A stretch of DNA of 64,000 nucleotides. Source: Streptomyces fulvoviolaceus (GTDB lineage: Bacteria > Actinomycetota > Actinomycetes > Streptomycetales > Streptomycetaceae). The stretch lies in assembly GCF_000718165.1 (NCBI RefSeq), contig NZ_JOEY01000003.1, positions 186,001-250,000 on the forward strand, read 5' to 3'. Shown piece after piece: positions 43,272-52,528 of this stretch. The notes below the pieces were generated by a model. That model did not search any database, was not told the origin of the DNA, and saw only the letters and a list, made by a program, of their open reading frames with translations. Position 1 is the stretch's first letter. Each line of letters starts with the position of its first letter. A program made the translations under genes and the position numbers.

Positions 43272-45443
43272 TTGACTACTGCTGTCGAAGCAGCCGAGAG
43301 GTCTCTTCTCTGGTCCCATGAGGTCTTCGGGTTGCACGCCATCGCGGATTCCGCGGGGTCGGTCAGGCTGGGAGCGCCGGGCCAGGATTGGAACTCCTTG
43401 CTTCCCCTGGTCGAGGTCACGGCCACCGGCCACGGACGTACCTGGTCGGGGGAACGTTTCATCGACACCGCGATCGGCGACCGCCTGACCTATCGCGGCC
43501 ACGAGACGGCCCAGGACGGAGACTGGCAGTGCACAACCATCCGGCTGGCGGACCCGGCGACCGGCCTCGCCGTCGACATCACCCTGGGGACCTGCCCCGG
43601 CACGGGCTTCCTCCGCTCGCAGGTGCGCCTGGTCAATGAGGGGAGCACCCCGCTTCAGTTGGAGAGCGTGTCGACCCTGGCCCTCGGCGGCGTCGTGGAC
43701 GCCATGGGCGCTCTGGGCGGCCTGACCCTCCACTGGGCGGACAACGACTGGCTCGCCGAGTGCCGTTGGCAGCACACCGCGTTCCGTGACCACATCGTCC
43801 CTCTGAACCGGTCCGCCCACGGCCACGAAGGACGCGGCTGCTTCGAACGGTACTCGCAGGGAAGCTGGTCAACGGGACGGCACCTGCCGATCGCCGCGCT
43901 CACCGATCAGGCGGGTCGCGCCTGGCTCTGGCAGATCGAGTCCAGCGCGGGCTGGCGCTACGAGACCGGCGAACGGGAAGGTGCCGCCTACGTCGCTCTG
44001 TTCGGACCCGACGACGCCCATCACCAGTGGCGCCAGACCCTGGAGCCCGGCCAGGAGTTCACCACCGTCCCGGCCGTTCTTGTGGGGGCCGCGACCGGCG
44101 GCCTGGACGCTGCGTTCGGCGAACTCACCGCCTACCGCCGCCGCATGCGCCGCAGCCACCCGGACCACACGGCACTCCCGGTGATCTACAACGACTACAT
44201 GAACACCCTGATGGGCGACCCCACCACCGACAAGCTCATGCCGCTCATCGAAGCGGCGGGGTCTGCGGGCGCCGAGGTCTTCGTGATCGACGCCGGCTGG
44301 TACGACGACGACGCCCAGGGCTGGTGGGACGCCGTCGGCGCCTGGGACGCCTCCGACCGTCGCTTTCCTGGCGGCATCCAGAAGGTCCTGAACGCCATCA
44401 GGGAGCACGGGATGACCCCCGGACTCTGGCTGGAGCCCGAAGTGGTCGGCGTACGCAGCCCCCTGGCCGACACCCTGCCGCCCGAGGCGTTCTTCCGCCG
44501 GGGCGGAGTCCGCGTCACCGAACACGGCCGACACCACCTGGACCTGCGCCACCCCGCCGCCCGCGCCCACCTCGACCAGGTCGTCGACAGGCTCGTGGCT
44601 GACTGGGGGGTGGGCTATCTGAAGCTCGACTACAACATCAACATCGGCCCCGGTACCGAGAACGGCAACGAAAGCGCGGGCGCCGGCCTGCTGGGGCACC
44701 ACCGCGCACACCTCGACTGGCTCGGCTCCCTCCTCGACCGGCACCCCGGCCTGGTCCTGGAGAACTGCGCGTCGGGCGGGCTGCGCATGGACTACGCGCA
44801 GCTCGCGGTCGTCCAGTTGCAGTCCACCAGCGACCAGCAGGACCCCCTGCGCTATCCGCCCATCGCCGCAGCGGCCGCCACCGCGGCGACCCCCGAGCAA
44901 GCCGCTGTGTGGGCCTACCCCCAGCCGCACTTCAGCCTTGACGAGATCGCCTTCACCCTCACCGGCGCGCTGCCGGGCCGCATCCACCTGTCCGGATTCC
45001 TCGACCGCATGAACCCGGAGCAGTACGAACTCGTCCGCTCGGCCGTCTCCGTCTACAAGACCGTCCGCTCGGAGATCCCCGACAGCCTGCCGTTCTGGCC
45101 GCTCGGACTTCCCTCGTGGGAGGACACCTGGATCGCCTCGGGCTGGCGAGGCCATGCCGCCAGCTGGCTCGCACTGTGGCGACGGGAGCCGGCCGCCGAT
45201 GAGCGAGGAGGAGTCCCGCGCCCAAGAGACCGGCACGGAGCCGACGAAAGCACCCGCACCGTCACGATCTCCCACCTGCGTGGCGCCCACCTGCATCCCA
45301 CGCTGCTCTACCCCGCCACCTCCGACGCCACCGCGGCCTGGGACGCCGCCGACGGCCGGCTCACCGTCTCCCTGCCCCGCCCCAACACCGCCGTGCTCCT
45401 CCGACTCAGCGCGGCGCCACCGGCAGAGGGTCGCCAAGTGTGA
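43272..45443 (+). CDS. GH36 alpha-galactosidase
   Basis: 723 aa from TTG 43272, which has AGAAGGGGAACC upstream. Start is inferred; no ATG fits. N-terminal beta-sandwich (to ~310), then a TIM barrel with NDYMNTL and VFVIDAGWYDDD. The catalytic nucleophile is Asp453 (YLKLDYN) and acid/base Asp521 (STSDQQD). The motif LENCASGGLRMD is the GH36 substrate-recognition Cys-x-Ser-Gly-Gly segment. Cytoplasmic by lack of a signal peptide. Hydrolyses terminal alpha-galactose from melibiose- or raffinose-type sugars. Controlled, by position, by the divergent LacI protein. Confidence 0.92.
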   Translation: MTTAVEAAERSLLWSHEVFGLHAIADSAGSVRLGAPGQDWNSLLPLVEVTATGHGRTWSGERFIDTAIGDRLTYRGHETAQDGDWQCTTIRLADPATGLAVDITLGTCPGTGFLRSQVRLVNEGSTPLQLESVSTLALGGVVDAMGALGGLTLHWADNDWLAECRWQHTAFRDHIVPLNRSAHGHEGRGCFERYSQGSWSTGRHLPIAALTDQAGRAWLWQIESSAGWRYETGEREGAAYVALFGPDDAHHQWRQTLEPGQEFTTVPAVLVGAATGGLDAAFGELTAYRRRMRRSHPDHTALPVIYNDYMNTLMGDPTTDKLMPLIEAAGSAGAEVFVIDAGWYDDDAQGWWDAVGAWDASDRRFPGGIQKVLNAIREHGMTPGLWLEPEVVGVRSPLADTLPPEAFFRRGGVRVTEHGRHHLDLRHPAARAHLDQVVDRLVADWGVGYLKLDYNINIGPGTENGNESAGAGLLGHHRAHLDWLGSLLDRHPGLVLENCASGGLRMDYAQLAVVQLQSTSDQQDPLRYPPIAAAAATAATPEQAAVWAYPQPHFSLDEIAFTLTGALPGRIHLSGFLDRMNPEQYELVRSAVSVYKTVRSEIPDSLPFWPLGLPSWEDTWIASGWRGHAASWLALWRREPAADERGGVPRPRDRHGADESTRTVTISHLRGAHLHPTLLYPATSDATAAWDAADGRLTVSLPRPNTAVLLRLSAAPPAEGRQV

Positions 45444-45512
45444 CGAGGCGGGCGTCCGTCGACCTGGTCGCAGAGGTGTACGAGGCGATGTGTGAGGTCT
45501 GCAGGCAGCAGG

Positions 45513-46313
45513 TCAGCGGCCCGGGCCGAGTGGATGACTGAAGCCCTGGGACGAGATGAGCGCGGCCGCTTCCGTGAGGTCGGTGGCGAATCGCTCGACC
45601 GCCTCGTACGGGAAGCGCTGGCTGGGGCCGCTGAGTGAGAGGGAGGCGATGACCGTGCCCGAGCGGCTGGTGACCGGCACGGCGACCGCGGTCAAGCCCT
45701 CGTCCCATTCGCTGCTGCTGACGGCGTAGCCGCGCTGCGCCGCCTCCTGTGCCCAGGCACGCAGCCGCTCCACATGTGCCTCGCCGCGCGGGGAGGCCGC
45801 GGCGAGGCGGCGCAGCAGCGGATCGGAGGCGTCGCGCAGGAGGATCTTCGACGAGGCGCCGGCCCACAGGGGCTGTTCGTCGCCGACGTCGACGACATGC
45901 CGCAGGGGGTGCGGGCTCTCCTCGTGGGCGACGCAGACGCGGTTGACGTCGCGGGCGACGAAGAGGTTGACCGTCTCGCCGAGCCGGTCGGCGAGGTCGC
46001 GCATGACCTTGCGGGTCTCCCGGGGTACCTCCCACTGGCTGCGGGCCAGGTAGGCCCAGCGCCACAGGCCGGGGCCCGCGGTGTAGCCGCTCGGGTGCGA
46101 CCACAGCAGTCCGCTCTCCTCGAGGGTCTGCACCAGGCGCAGTACCGTCGTCTTGGCCAGTCCGGTGGCGTCGGTGATCTCGCGCAGGGTGATGACGGGC
46201 CGGTCCTCGCTCAGCAGGCCGAGGATGTCCAGGGCGCGCCGTACGCTCCGTACGCCCGTACCCTGCTGTTCTCTCCCCGCCTCGGCCGGAGCGTCCCTCT
46301 CGTCCACGCGCAT
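45513..46313 (-). CDS. IclR-family regulator
   Basis: 266 aa. Winged helix at ~20-85 (SVRRALDILGLLSEDRPVIT, LREITDATGLAKTTVLRLVQ) and an IclR effector domain at ~100-255 (VNLFVARDVNRVCVAHEES, LWAGASSKILLRD, GYAVSSSEWDEGLTAVAVPV). Divergent from the MHS permease. The family commonly controls aromatic and quinate/shikimate catabolism (PcaR, PobR types), in line with the dehydroshikimate dehydratase nearby. Candidate binding sites lie at 46483-46499 and 48191-48207. Confidence 0.9.
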   Translation of the reverse strand: MRVDERDAPAEAGREQQGTGVRSVRRALDILGLLSEDRPVITLREITDATGLAKTTVLRLVQTLEESGLLWSHPSGYTAGPGLWRWAYLARSQWEVPRETRKVMRDLADRLGETVNLFVARDVNRVCVAHEESPHPLRHVVDVGDEQPLWAGASSKILLRDASDPLLRRLAAASPRGEAHVERLRAWAQEAAQRGYAVSSSEWDEGLTAVAVPVTSRSGTVIASLSLSGPSQRFPYEAVERFATDLTEAAALISSQGFSHPLGPGR

Positions 46314-46702
46314 TCTCCCCGTACTGCTTCGTCGTCGCGCGGCACCAGTTCGTTGTCCGCCGCGCTCACCCGTGACGGTAGTCCGCCAGGCGGACCAAGG
46401 GAACCGTAAAGGCTAAGAAATCTTGTCGTAACCCTTGATGGCGGAATCGCCGGCCCGTATGTTTCCGCTACTTGGTTCGATCGGTCCGTTCAGTGGACCT
46501 GGTTCTGTGGGTCGCCGCCCGTACCGCTGTGGCGATGGCCCGGTTCGCCGGTGACGGCCCGCTCCCCACCCGCCGAGCGTGCGCCGTCGCCCGACCGTCT
46601 GTCCCCACCCGGCCGTCCGAGTCCCGACCCCACCCTGCCGCGCACCGCTCGCACGGCAGGGCCGGTCCGGAGGAGCCGCAGCAATCCAGTGGAGTGTGTG
46701 AG
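46314..46702. other. Divergent promoter region, IclR / MHS permease
   Basis: 389 bases without a convincing gene. Contains the operator-like site at 46483-46499. The permease reading frame is open upstream of its start, but codons there look random. Confidence 0.6.
46483..46499. promoter_or_regulatory. Shared operator-like site, permease promoter
   Basis: GGTCCGTTCAGTGGACC: 5-base arms GGTCC/GGACC around 7 bases. It agrees at 14 of 17 positions with 48191-48207 ahead of the dehydrogenase gene, so both promoters may respond to the IclR protein. Confidence 0.6.
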
Positions 46703-48076
46703 ATGAGCAGTGCGCAGAAGTCGGCCGCGGCCGGCGGTGCCGGAGCGTCCCCCGACGTGGCGAAGAGAGCAGCGGTCGCAAGCTTCATGGGAGCAGTGGT
46801 CGACTGGTACGACTTCTTCCTCTACGGCATCGTCGCCGGCCTGCTTTTCGGTGACCTGTTCTTCCCGGGTGCTTCGCCGGCCGTGGGCACCCTCGCCGCC
46901 TGGGCCACCTTTGGCGTCGGCTTCCTCTTCCGTCCGCTCGGCGGCATCGTCTTCGGCCACTTCGGTGACCGGCTGGGCCGCAAGCGGATGCTCGTCCTGA
47001 CGATGCTGATCATGGGTGCGGCCAGCACGCTCATAGGCGTGCTGCCCACCTACGCGACGGCCGGCATATGGGCGCCCGTTCTGCTGGTGGTGCTGCGCGC
47101 CGCGCAGGGCTTCGCGGTCGGCGGGGAGTGGGGCGGTGCCGCGCTGATGGCGGTGGAGAACGCGCCCGCCAAGTGGCGCTCCCTCTACAGCAGCGGCGTG
47201 CAGGTCGGCGCCTCGGTCGGCCTGATGCTCGCCACCCTGATCACCAAGGTCATCTCCGGGAACACCTCCGACGCGGCCTTCCGCGAGTGGGGCTGGCGCA
47301 TCCCGTTCCTGGTCAGCGCGTGCCTCGTGATCGTGGGTCTGGTCATCCGGGCCAAGGTCGAGGAGTCCGAGGTCTTCACCAAGCAGGTCGCCGCGAAGAG
47401 CGCGGACGCCAAGCCCCGCGTGCCGCTGGTCGCCGCCGTGAAGTCCAACCCCAAGGGCTTCTTCGCCATCATCGGGCTGCGCTTCGTGGAACTGTTCACC
47501 TTCTACGGCGTGACGACCTTCGGCCTCGCCTACGGCACCGACGAACTCGGGCTGAACCGTGACAGCCTGCTCAACGTCAACCTGGCCGTCGGCGGACTGG
47601 CGATCATCACCATCCCGGCCTTCGCCTACCTCGCCGACCGCTTCGGCCGCCGCCGGATCTACTGCTGGGGCGCCCTGATCGGTGTGGTGAGTGCGGTGCC
47701 GTACTTCTGGGCCATGGAGACCGGCTCGCTGGTCCTGATCATCGCCTGTGCGGTGCTGTTGGTGAACGTCGCCCACGACATGGCGGTCTCCGTCCAGCAG
47801 TCGCTGTTCACCGACATGTTCGGCCCCGAGTACCGCTACAGCGGCGCCGGTGTCGGCTACCAGCTCGCCAGCGCCGTCGGCGGCGGCTTCACCCCGCTCA
47901 TCGCCGGCTCCCTGGTGATCTGGGCGGACGGCAGCTGGTCGCTGGTCGCGGCCTATATCGCCCTCGGCTGCGCGGTCTCATTCCTGGTCGCGCTGCGGAT
48001 GGGCGGCGACCGAGAGGCGGCCGGGACGCCGGACGCCGTACGGCAGCGCGGCGCGGCGGCAGACGCGACTGTCTGA
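46703..48076 (+). CDS. MHS-family (MFS) permease, probable quinate/shikimate-type uptake
   Basis: 457 aa from ATG 46703 (GGAGTG upstream). Twelve helices with the metabolite:H+ symporter signature: WYDFFLYGIVAGLLFG in helix 1, and GHFGDRLGRKRMLVLTM in loop 2-3. RAAQGFAVGGEWGGAALMAV and EWGWRIPFLVSA follow. Relatives include ShiA, KgtP and PcaT-like carriers. The substrate is inferred from the following dehydroshikimate dehydratase. The gene ends at a strong hairpin terminator, so the dehydrogenase has its own promoter. Confidence 0.87.
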   Translation: MSSAQKSAAAGGAGASPDVAKRAAVASFMGAVVDWYDFFLYGIVAGLLFGDLFFPGASPAVGTLAAWATFGVGFLFRPLGGIVFGHFGDRLGRKRMLVLTMLIMGAASTLIGVLPTYATAGIWAPVLLVVLRAAQGFAVGGEWGGAALMAVENAPAKWRSLYSSGVQVGASVGLMLATLITKVISGNTSDAAFREWGWRIPFLVSACLVIVGLVIRAKVEESEVFTKQVAAKSADAKPRVPLVAAVKSNPKGFFAIIGLRFVELFTFYGVTTFGLAYGTDELGLNRDSLLNVNLAVGGLAIITIPAFAYLADRFGRRRIYCWGALIGVVSAVPYFWAMETGSLVLIIACAVLLVNVAHDMAVSVQQSLFTDMFGPEYRYSGAGVGYQLASAVGGGFTPLIAGSLVIWADGSWSLVAAYIALGCAVSFLVALRMGGDREAAGTPDAVRQRGAAADATV

Positions 48077-48091
48077 CCAGTCCCGCCACTC

Positions 48092-48126
48092 AAGGGGCCC
48101 CGGCCTTTGCCGGGGCCCCTTTGTTT
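48092..48126 (+). terminator. Rho-independent terminator after the MHS permease
   Basis: 13-bp perfect stem (AAGGGGCCCCGGC with its complement, 4-base CTTT loop) followed by TTGTTTG. Confidence 0.9.
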
Positions 48127-48190
48127 GCCAGCCCCGGCTCTTGTTGGGGGTGTCATCCGCGCCTTATTCTGGCCGCAGAGTGGATTCATT

Positions 48191-48207
48191 GATCCGTCTA
48201 GTGGACC
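48191..48207. promoter_or_regulatory. Shared operator-like site, dehydrogenase promoter
   Basis: GATCCGTCTAGTGGACC, 13 bases ahead of the dehydrogenase start. It matches 14 of 17 bases of the permease-promoter site and would overlap the promoter or leader. Confidence 0.6.
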
Positions 48208-48219
48208 GTTGGAGTTCTG

Positions 48220-49209
48220 GTGAAAGCAGCTGTCCTCACGGCGTCGGGCCGGGTCGAGACCGTCGGCGACTGGCCGGAGCCCGTCTGCGGCCCCCACGAC
48301 GTCATCGTGGAGATGGGCGGTGTCGGCCTGTGCGGCAGCGACCTCGCCGTCTTCCACGGCAGACGACGGCCGCCCGTGCTGCCCTGGGTCATGGGTCACG
48401 AGGGCTTCGGACGGATCGCCGCCGTCGGCAGCGACGTCCGCGACCGCCAGGTGGACCAGCGAGTGGTCATCGAGCCCAACTACGCCTGCCTGAAGTGCGC
48501 GGACTGTCTCACTGGGTTGACGTCGGCCTGCCCGCACCGGGTCATCGTCGGCCTGAACGCCCCGGGCGTCCTCGCCGAACGCGTCGCCCTCCCCGCGCAT
48601 TTCGCCCATCCCGTGGCGGACGGGCCGACCGGCGCCGACCTCGCTGCCACCGAGCCGTACACCGTGGCCAGGGCCGCCGTACGGCGCAGCGGCGTCACGG
48701 CCGCCGACCGCTGTCTGGTCGTAGGCGCCGGGGCCCAGGGGCTGCTGGTCTGCCTCATCCTGTCCCGCCTGGGCATCGAACCGGTCGTCACCGAACCCCA
48801 CCTCCAACGGCTTGCCCGCGCCGAACGGCTGGGTGCGACACGCGACGACGCCCGTACCGGATTCACGTACGTCTTCGAGACCTCCGGCCACGCCCCCGCC
48901 CTGCGCCCTGCCGTGGAGCGGGCGGCGCCGGGCGCGACCGTCGTCCTGATCGGCCTCAATCCGCACCAACTGCCGCTCACCACCGACGACGTGGTCCGCC
49001 GCCAGCTCGTGCTCCGGGGCTCGATGATCTACGACCACCCCGGCGACTTCGCCGCGGCGATCACGGAACTGCCCCAGGCCCGGCCAGGGATGGTGATGGA
49101 GGCCCGCTTCCCATTCGGCGAGGCCCAAGAGGCGTTCGCCGGCGCCGCCGAACGCGCCGGGAAGACCTGGATCAGCATCCGTGATTCCGATGGGAGCGGG
49201 CATGCGTAA
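48220..49209 (+). CDS. Zinc-dependent alcohol dehydrogenase (MDR family)
   Basis: 329 aa from GTG 48220 (GGAG upstream). Catalytic zinc Cys in GLCGSD, then the GHEGFGRIAAVGSDV motif. Structural zinc cysteines are in CLKCADCLTGLTSAC (spacing 2-2-7), and the Rossmann motif is VVGAGAQGLLVC. Converts a sugar- or quinate-like polyol with NAD(P). Its stop overlaps the next gene by 8 bases, so it acts with the dehydroshikimate dehydratase. Substrate is not readable from the sequence; quinate or shikimate is inferred from context. Confidence 0.85.
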   Translation: MKAAVLTASGRVETVGDWPEPVCGPHDVIVEMGGVGLCGSDLAVFHGRRRPPVLPWVMGHEGFGRIAAVGSDVRDRQVDQRVVIEPNYACLKCADCLTGLTSACPHRVIVGLNAPGVLAERVALPAHFAHPVADGPTGADLAATEPYTVARAAVRRSGVTAADRCLVVGAGAQGLLVCLILSRLGIEPVVTEPHLQRLARAERLGATRDDARTGFTYVFETSGHAPALRPAVERAAPGATVVLIGLNPHQLPLTTDDVVRRQLVLRGSMIYDHPGDFAAAITELPQARPGMVMEARFPFGEAQEAFAGAAERAGKTWISIRDSDGSGHA

Positions 49210-51013
49210 GTCGATCGCCACCGTCTGTCTCAGCGGCTCACTGACCGAGAAGCTGACCGCCACCGCCCGCGCGGGCTTCGACGGAGTCGAGATCTTCGAG
49301 AACGACCTGCTGGCCAGTCCCCTCACCCCTGAGGAGATCCGCGCCCGCTGCGCCGACCTCGGGCTCACCATCGACCTCTATCAACCGATGCGGGACGTCG
49401 AGGGCGTGCCCGAGGAGGAGTTCGTCCGCACTCTGCGCCGGGCGGAGCACAAGTTCGACGTCATGCGCAGGCTGGGGGCCGACACGCTCCTGGTGTGCTC
49501 CAGCGTCTCCCCGTGGGCCGTGGACGACGACGCCCTCGCCGCCGGGCAACTCGCCCGACTGGCCGACCTCGCCCAGGAGTTCGGCATCCGGGTCGCCTAC
49601 GAGGCGCTCGCCTGGGGACGGCACGTCAGTACGTACGACCACGCCTGGCGCATCGTCGAGACGGCCGGCCACCCCGCGCTCGGCGTCTGCCTGGACAGCT
49701 TCCACATCCTCTCCCGGGGCTCGGAACCCAAGGACCTCGAAGGCATTGCGGACATCCCCGGCGAGAAGATCTTCTTCCTGCAGCTGGCGGATGCCCCGCT
49801 GATGGCCATGGACGTCCTGCAGTGGAGCCGCCACTACCGCTGCTTCCCGGGCCAGGGCGGCCTCGACGTGACGTCCTTCGTCCGCCACGTCGTGAACGCC
49901 GGTTATCGCGGCCCGCTCTCCCTGGAGGTCTTCAACGACGTGTTCCGGCAGGCCGACGCGGGGAGCACCGCCGTCGACGCGCTCCGCTCCCTGATCGCCC
50001 TGGAGGAGAGCGCGGGCCTCTCCCCGCTCCCGGCCCCGGTCGTGCCGTCGGGCGTCGCCTTCGCCGAACTCGCCACCGCCGACCCGCAGCCCGTGACCGA
50101 ACTGCTGGCCGGACTCGGCTTCCGGCGCACCGGACGGCACACCGGAAAACCGGTGGAGCTGTGGGAGCAGGGCGACGCCCGCATCCTGCTGAACCACGGC
50201 ACCGCCACCCGCGGCGACGGCACGGCCCTCACCGCCCTCGGCCTGGAGATCCCCGACCCGCGCGCCGCCGCCCACCGTGCGGAATCCCTGCTCGCCCCCG
50301 TCCTGCCCCGACGCCGCAGCGGTCAGGACGTCCCGTTGGACTCGGTTGCCGCACCCGACGGCACCGAACTGTTCTTCTGCGCCACCCGCCACCCCGAACA
50401 CCCCGACTGGACGGGCGACTTCAAGGCAGAAGTCCACCCCCCACAAGCCGGCTCGGCGGACGGGAACATCACCGGCGTCGACCACGTGGCCCTCACCCAG
50501 CCCTGGCACCAATTCGACGAGGCCGTCCTCTTCCACCTCACCGTCCTGGGCCTGCGTCCGCACGAACGCGTCGACCTGGCCGACCCCTACGGGCTCTTCC
50601 GCAGCCGCGCCCTCTCCGGCGGCACGGACGGCGCTGCCGCCCCCCGGCTCGTGCTCAACCTGGCTCCCAGCCCGGCCGCGGAGACCGGAACCCGGGCCCA
50701 GCACATCGCCTTCACCACCGGCGACATCGTCACGGCCGCCCGCCGTATCCGTGCCGCCGGCGTGGAGCTGCTGAGAATCCCGTCCAACTATTACGAGGAT
50801 CTCGACGCCCGCCACGCATTCGCCCCTGGCGAGCTGGACACTTATCGAGAACTTGGCATCCTTTACGACAGAGACGACCGCGGAGGCGAGTTCCGCCACT
50901 GCTACACCGCCACCGTGGGCCGCGTCTTCTTCGAGATCGTCCAACGAACCGGCGGCTACGGCGGCTACGGTGCGGCCAACGCTCCCGTCCGCCTCGCCGC
51001 ACAGCGGCGATGA
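49202..51013 (+). CDS. quiC: 3-dehydroshikimate dehydratase fused to HPPD-like domain
   Basis: 603 aa from ATG 49202 (GGGAG upstream, overlapping the dehydrogenase stop). Residues 1-280 are a sugar-phosphate-isomerase-type barrel (MRKSIATVCLSGSLTEKL; VAYEALAWGRHVSTYDHAW; GVCLDSFHIL; LSLEVFND), the metal-dependent dehydroshikimate dehydratase that yields protocatechuate. Residues ~290-600 resemble 4-hydroxyphenylpyruvate dioxygenase. All three VOC metal ligands seem kept (GVDHVAL, QHIAFTT, FFEIVQ). This is the two-domain QuiC1 layout known from Pseudomonas. No protocatechuate dioxygenase is in the window, so ring cleavage must be encoded elsewhere. Confidence 0.88.
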   Translation: MRKSIATVCLSGSLTEKLTATARAGFDGVEIFENDLLASPLTPEEIRARCADLGLTIDLYQPMRDVEGVPEEEFVRTLRRAEHKFDVMRRLGADTLLVCSSVSPWAVDDDALAAGQLARLADLAQEFGIRVAYEALAWGRHVSTYDHAWRIVETAGHPALGVCLDSFHILSRGSEPKDLEGIADIPGEKIFFLQLADAPLMAMDVLQWSRHYRCFPGQGGLDVTSFVRHVVNAGYRGPLSLEVFNDVFRQADAGSTAVDALRSLIALEESAGLSPLPAPVVPSGVAFAELATADPQPVTELLAGLGFRRTGRHTGKPVELWEQGDARILLNHGTATRGDGTALTALGLEIPDPRAAAHRAESLLAPVLPRRRSGQDVPLDSVAAPDGTELFFCATRHPEHPDWTGDFKAEVHPPQAGSADGNITGVDHVALTQPWHQFDEAVLFHLTVLGLRPHERVDLADPYGLFRSRALSGGTDGAAAPRLVLNLAPSPAAETGTRAQHIAFTTGDIVTAARRIRAAGVELLRIPSNYYEDLDARHAFAPGELDTYRELGILYDRDDRGGEFRHCYTATVGRVFFEIVQRTGGYGGYGAANAPVRLAAQRR

Positions 51014-51095
51014 CGACCGGGGGAGGGCGTCCATCCGCGCTCGCCGCGAGGGCCGTCGCCGACGGGTGACCTCCGTTCGTCGCCATCGGCGGCCC

Positions 51096-52511
51096 CTACG
51101 ACGCTCCGGTGCGCTTCGCGGCGATCCGGCGTTTCGCGGACGTGAAGGGAGGCTGTACGAAGCGCAGCGCGTCCAAGGCGAACCCTTTGCGCAGCACCGG
51201 CTTGCGGTGGCTGAAGGTGGTGACGGAGTACTCGCCGTGGTAGGCGCCCATGCCGCTGGCGCCGACGCCGCCGAAGGGGAGGCTCGGCGCGCCGGCCTGG
51301 AGGAGGGCGACGTCCAGGCCGACGCCTCCTGACGATGACTCAGCCACGAAGAGCTCGCGGGTCGCCGCCGACGCGGTGAAGACATACAGCGCCAACGGCT
51401 TCTCACGCGCCGCGATGTGGTCGACGGCGGCACCCGGCGAAGCGACCGGCACAATGGGCAGCACGGGCCCGAAGATCTCCTCCTCCATGACCGCGGGGCC
51501 CTCCCCGGCCGCGCCCGGTCCGTCGAGGTGCAGGATCGTGGGGGAGAGGTAGCGGGTCGCCGCGTCGTGCCGGCCGCCGAACGCGACGGTGCCGTCGGCG
51601 AGGTATCCCACGAGACGGGCGTGGTGACGCTCGTTGACGATCCGGCCGTAGTCGGGGCTCTGCGCGGCGTCCTCACCCCACATCTCGGTCACGGCGGCGG
51701 CGATCGCCTCCGTCAGCGGAGCCACACGGTCGGGCGTGGTCAGGATGTAGTCCGGGGCGATGCAGGTCTGCCCCGCGTTCGTGAACTTGCCCCAGGCGAG
51801 GCGCCGCGCGACCTGGGCGAGGTGGGCGTCGTCGTCGAACCACACGGGGCTCTTGCCACCCAACTCAAGGGTCACCGGCGTCAGATGTCCTGCGGCCGCC
51901 CGCAGGACGATCTTCGCGACCTGTCCGTTGCCCGTGTAGAAGATGTGGTCGAACCGCTGCCGCAGCAGCTCCGTCGTCTCGTCGACGCCGCCCTCCACGA
52001 CGCGTACCGCGCGCGGATCGAGGTACTTCGGTACGAGTTCCGCGAACGTCGACGAGACCTGCGGAGCGAGTTCGCTCGGCTTCAGCACGACGGCGTTACC
52101 GGCGGCGATCGCGCCCACCAGAGGCGCGAGGAGAAGCTGCACGGGGTAGTTCCACGGGGCGATGACCAGGACGACCCCGAGCGGTTCGGTGACCAGCCGG
52201 GCGCTCGCCGGCGCCAGGCCCAGGGGGAGCCGTGCCCGCCGGGGCCGGACCCAGCGCCGGAGATGGCGTCGCGTGTGCGCGATGTCCGACAGCGTGCCTC
52301 CGATCTCGGTGATCTGAGCTTCCGTCGCGCTCTTGTGCAGGTCCTGCCACAGGGCTTGTTCGATGGTGGGACGGTTCTCCGTCAACAGGGCGGCGAGCGC
52401 GGATAGTTGACCGGAGCGCCACGCGAGGTCACGTGTGGCGCCGGTCCGGAAGTACTCCCGCGCATCGGCGACGGTCGCCGCGATGCCGGTGCGCAGTGTG
52501 GATGTTGACAT
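51096..52511 (-). CDS. Aldehyde dehydrogenase (class 3 / coniferyl aldehyde type)
   Basis: 471 aa from the ATG at 52511; the in-frame open sequence further upstream is not coding. The short form lacking the N-terminal extension is typical of class 3 ALDHs. Visible are the [20 protein letters not shown] motif, the general base in LELGGKSP, and catalytic Cys250 in [11 protein letters not shown]. The C-terminus reads [14 protein letters not shown]. Oxidises medium or aromatic aldehydes with NAD(P). Probably co-transcribed with the MpaB-like gene 17 bases upstream. Confidence 0.9.
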   Translation of the reverse strand: MSTSTLRTGIAATVADAREYFRTGATRDLAWRSGQLSALAALLTENRPTIEQALWQDLHKSATEAQITEIGGTLSDIAHTRRHLRRWVRPRRARLPLGLAPASARLVTEPLGVVLVIAPWNYPVQLLLAPLVGAIAAGNAVVLKPSELAPQVSSTFAELVPKYLDPRAVRVVEGGVDETTELLRQRFDHIFYTGNGQVAKIVLRAAAGHLTPVTLELGGKSPVWFDDDAHLAQVARRLAWGKFTNAGQTCIAPDYILTTPDRVAPLTEAIAAAVTEMWGEDAAQSPDYGRIVNERHHARLVGYLADGTVAFGGRHDAATRYLSPTILHLDGPGAAGEGPAVMEEEIFGPVLPIVPVASPGAAVDHIAAREKPLALYVFTASAATRELFVAESSSGGVGLDVALLQAGAPSLPFGGVGASGMGAYHGEYSVTTFSHRKPVLRKGFALDALRFVQPPFTSAKRRIAAKRTGAS

Positions 52512-52528
52512 GGTGTGATCCCCGAGGG

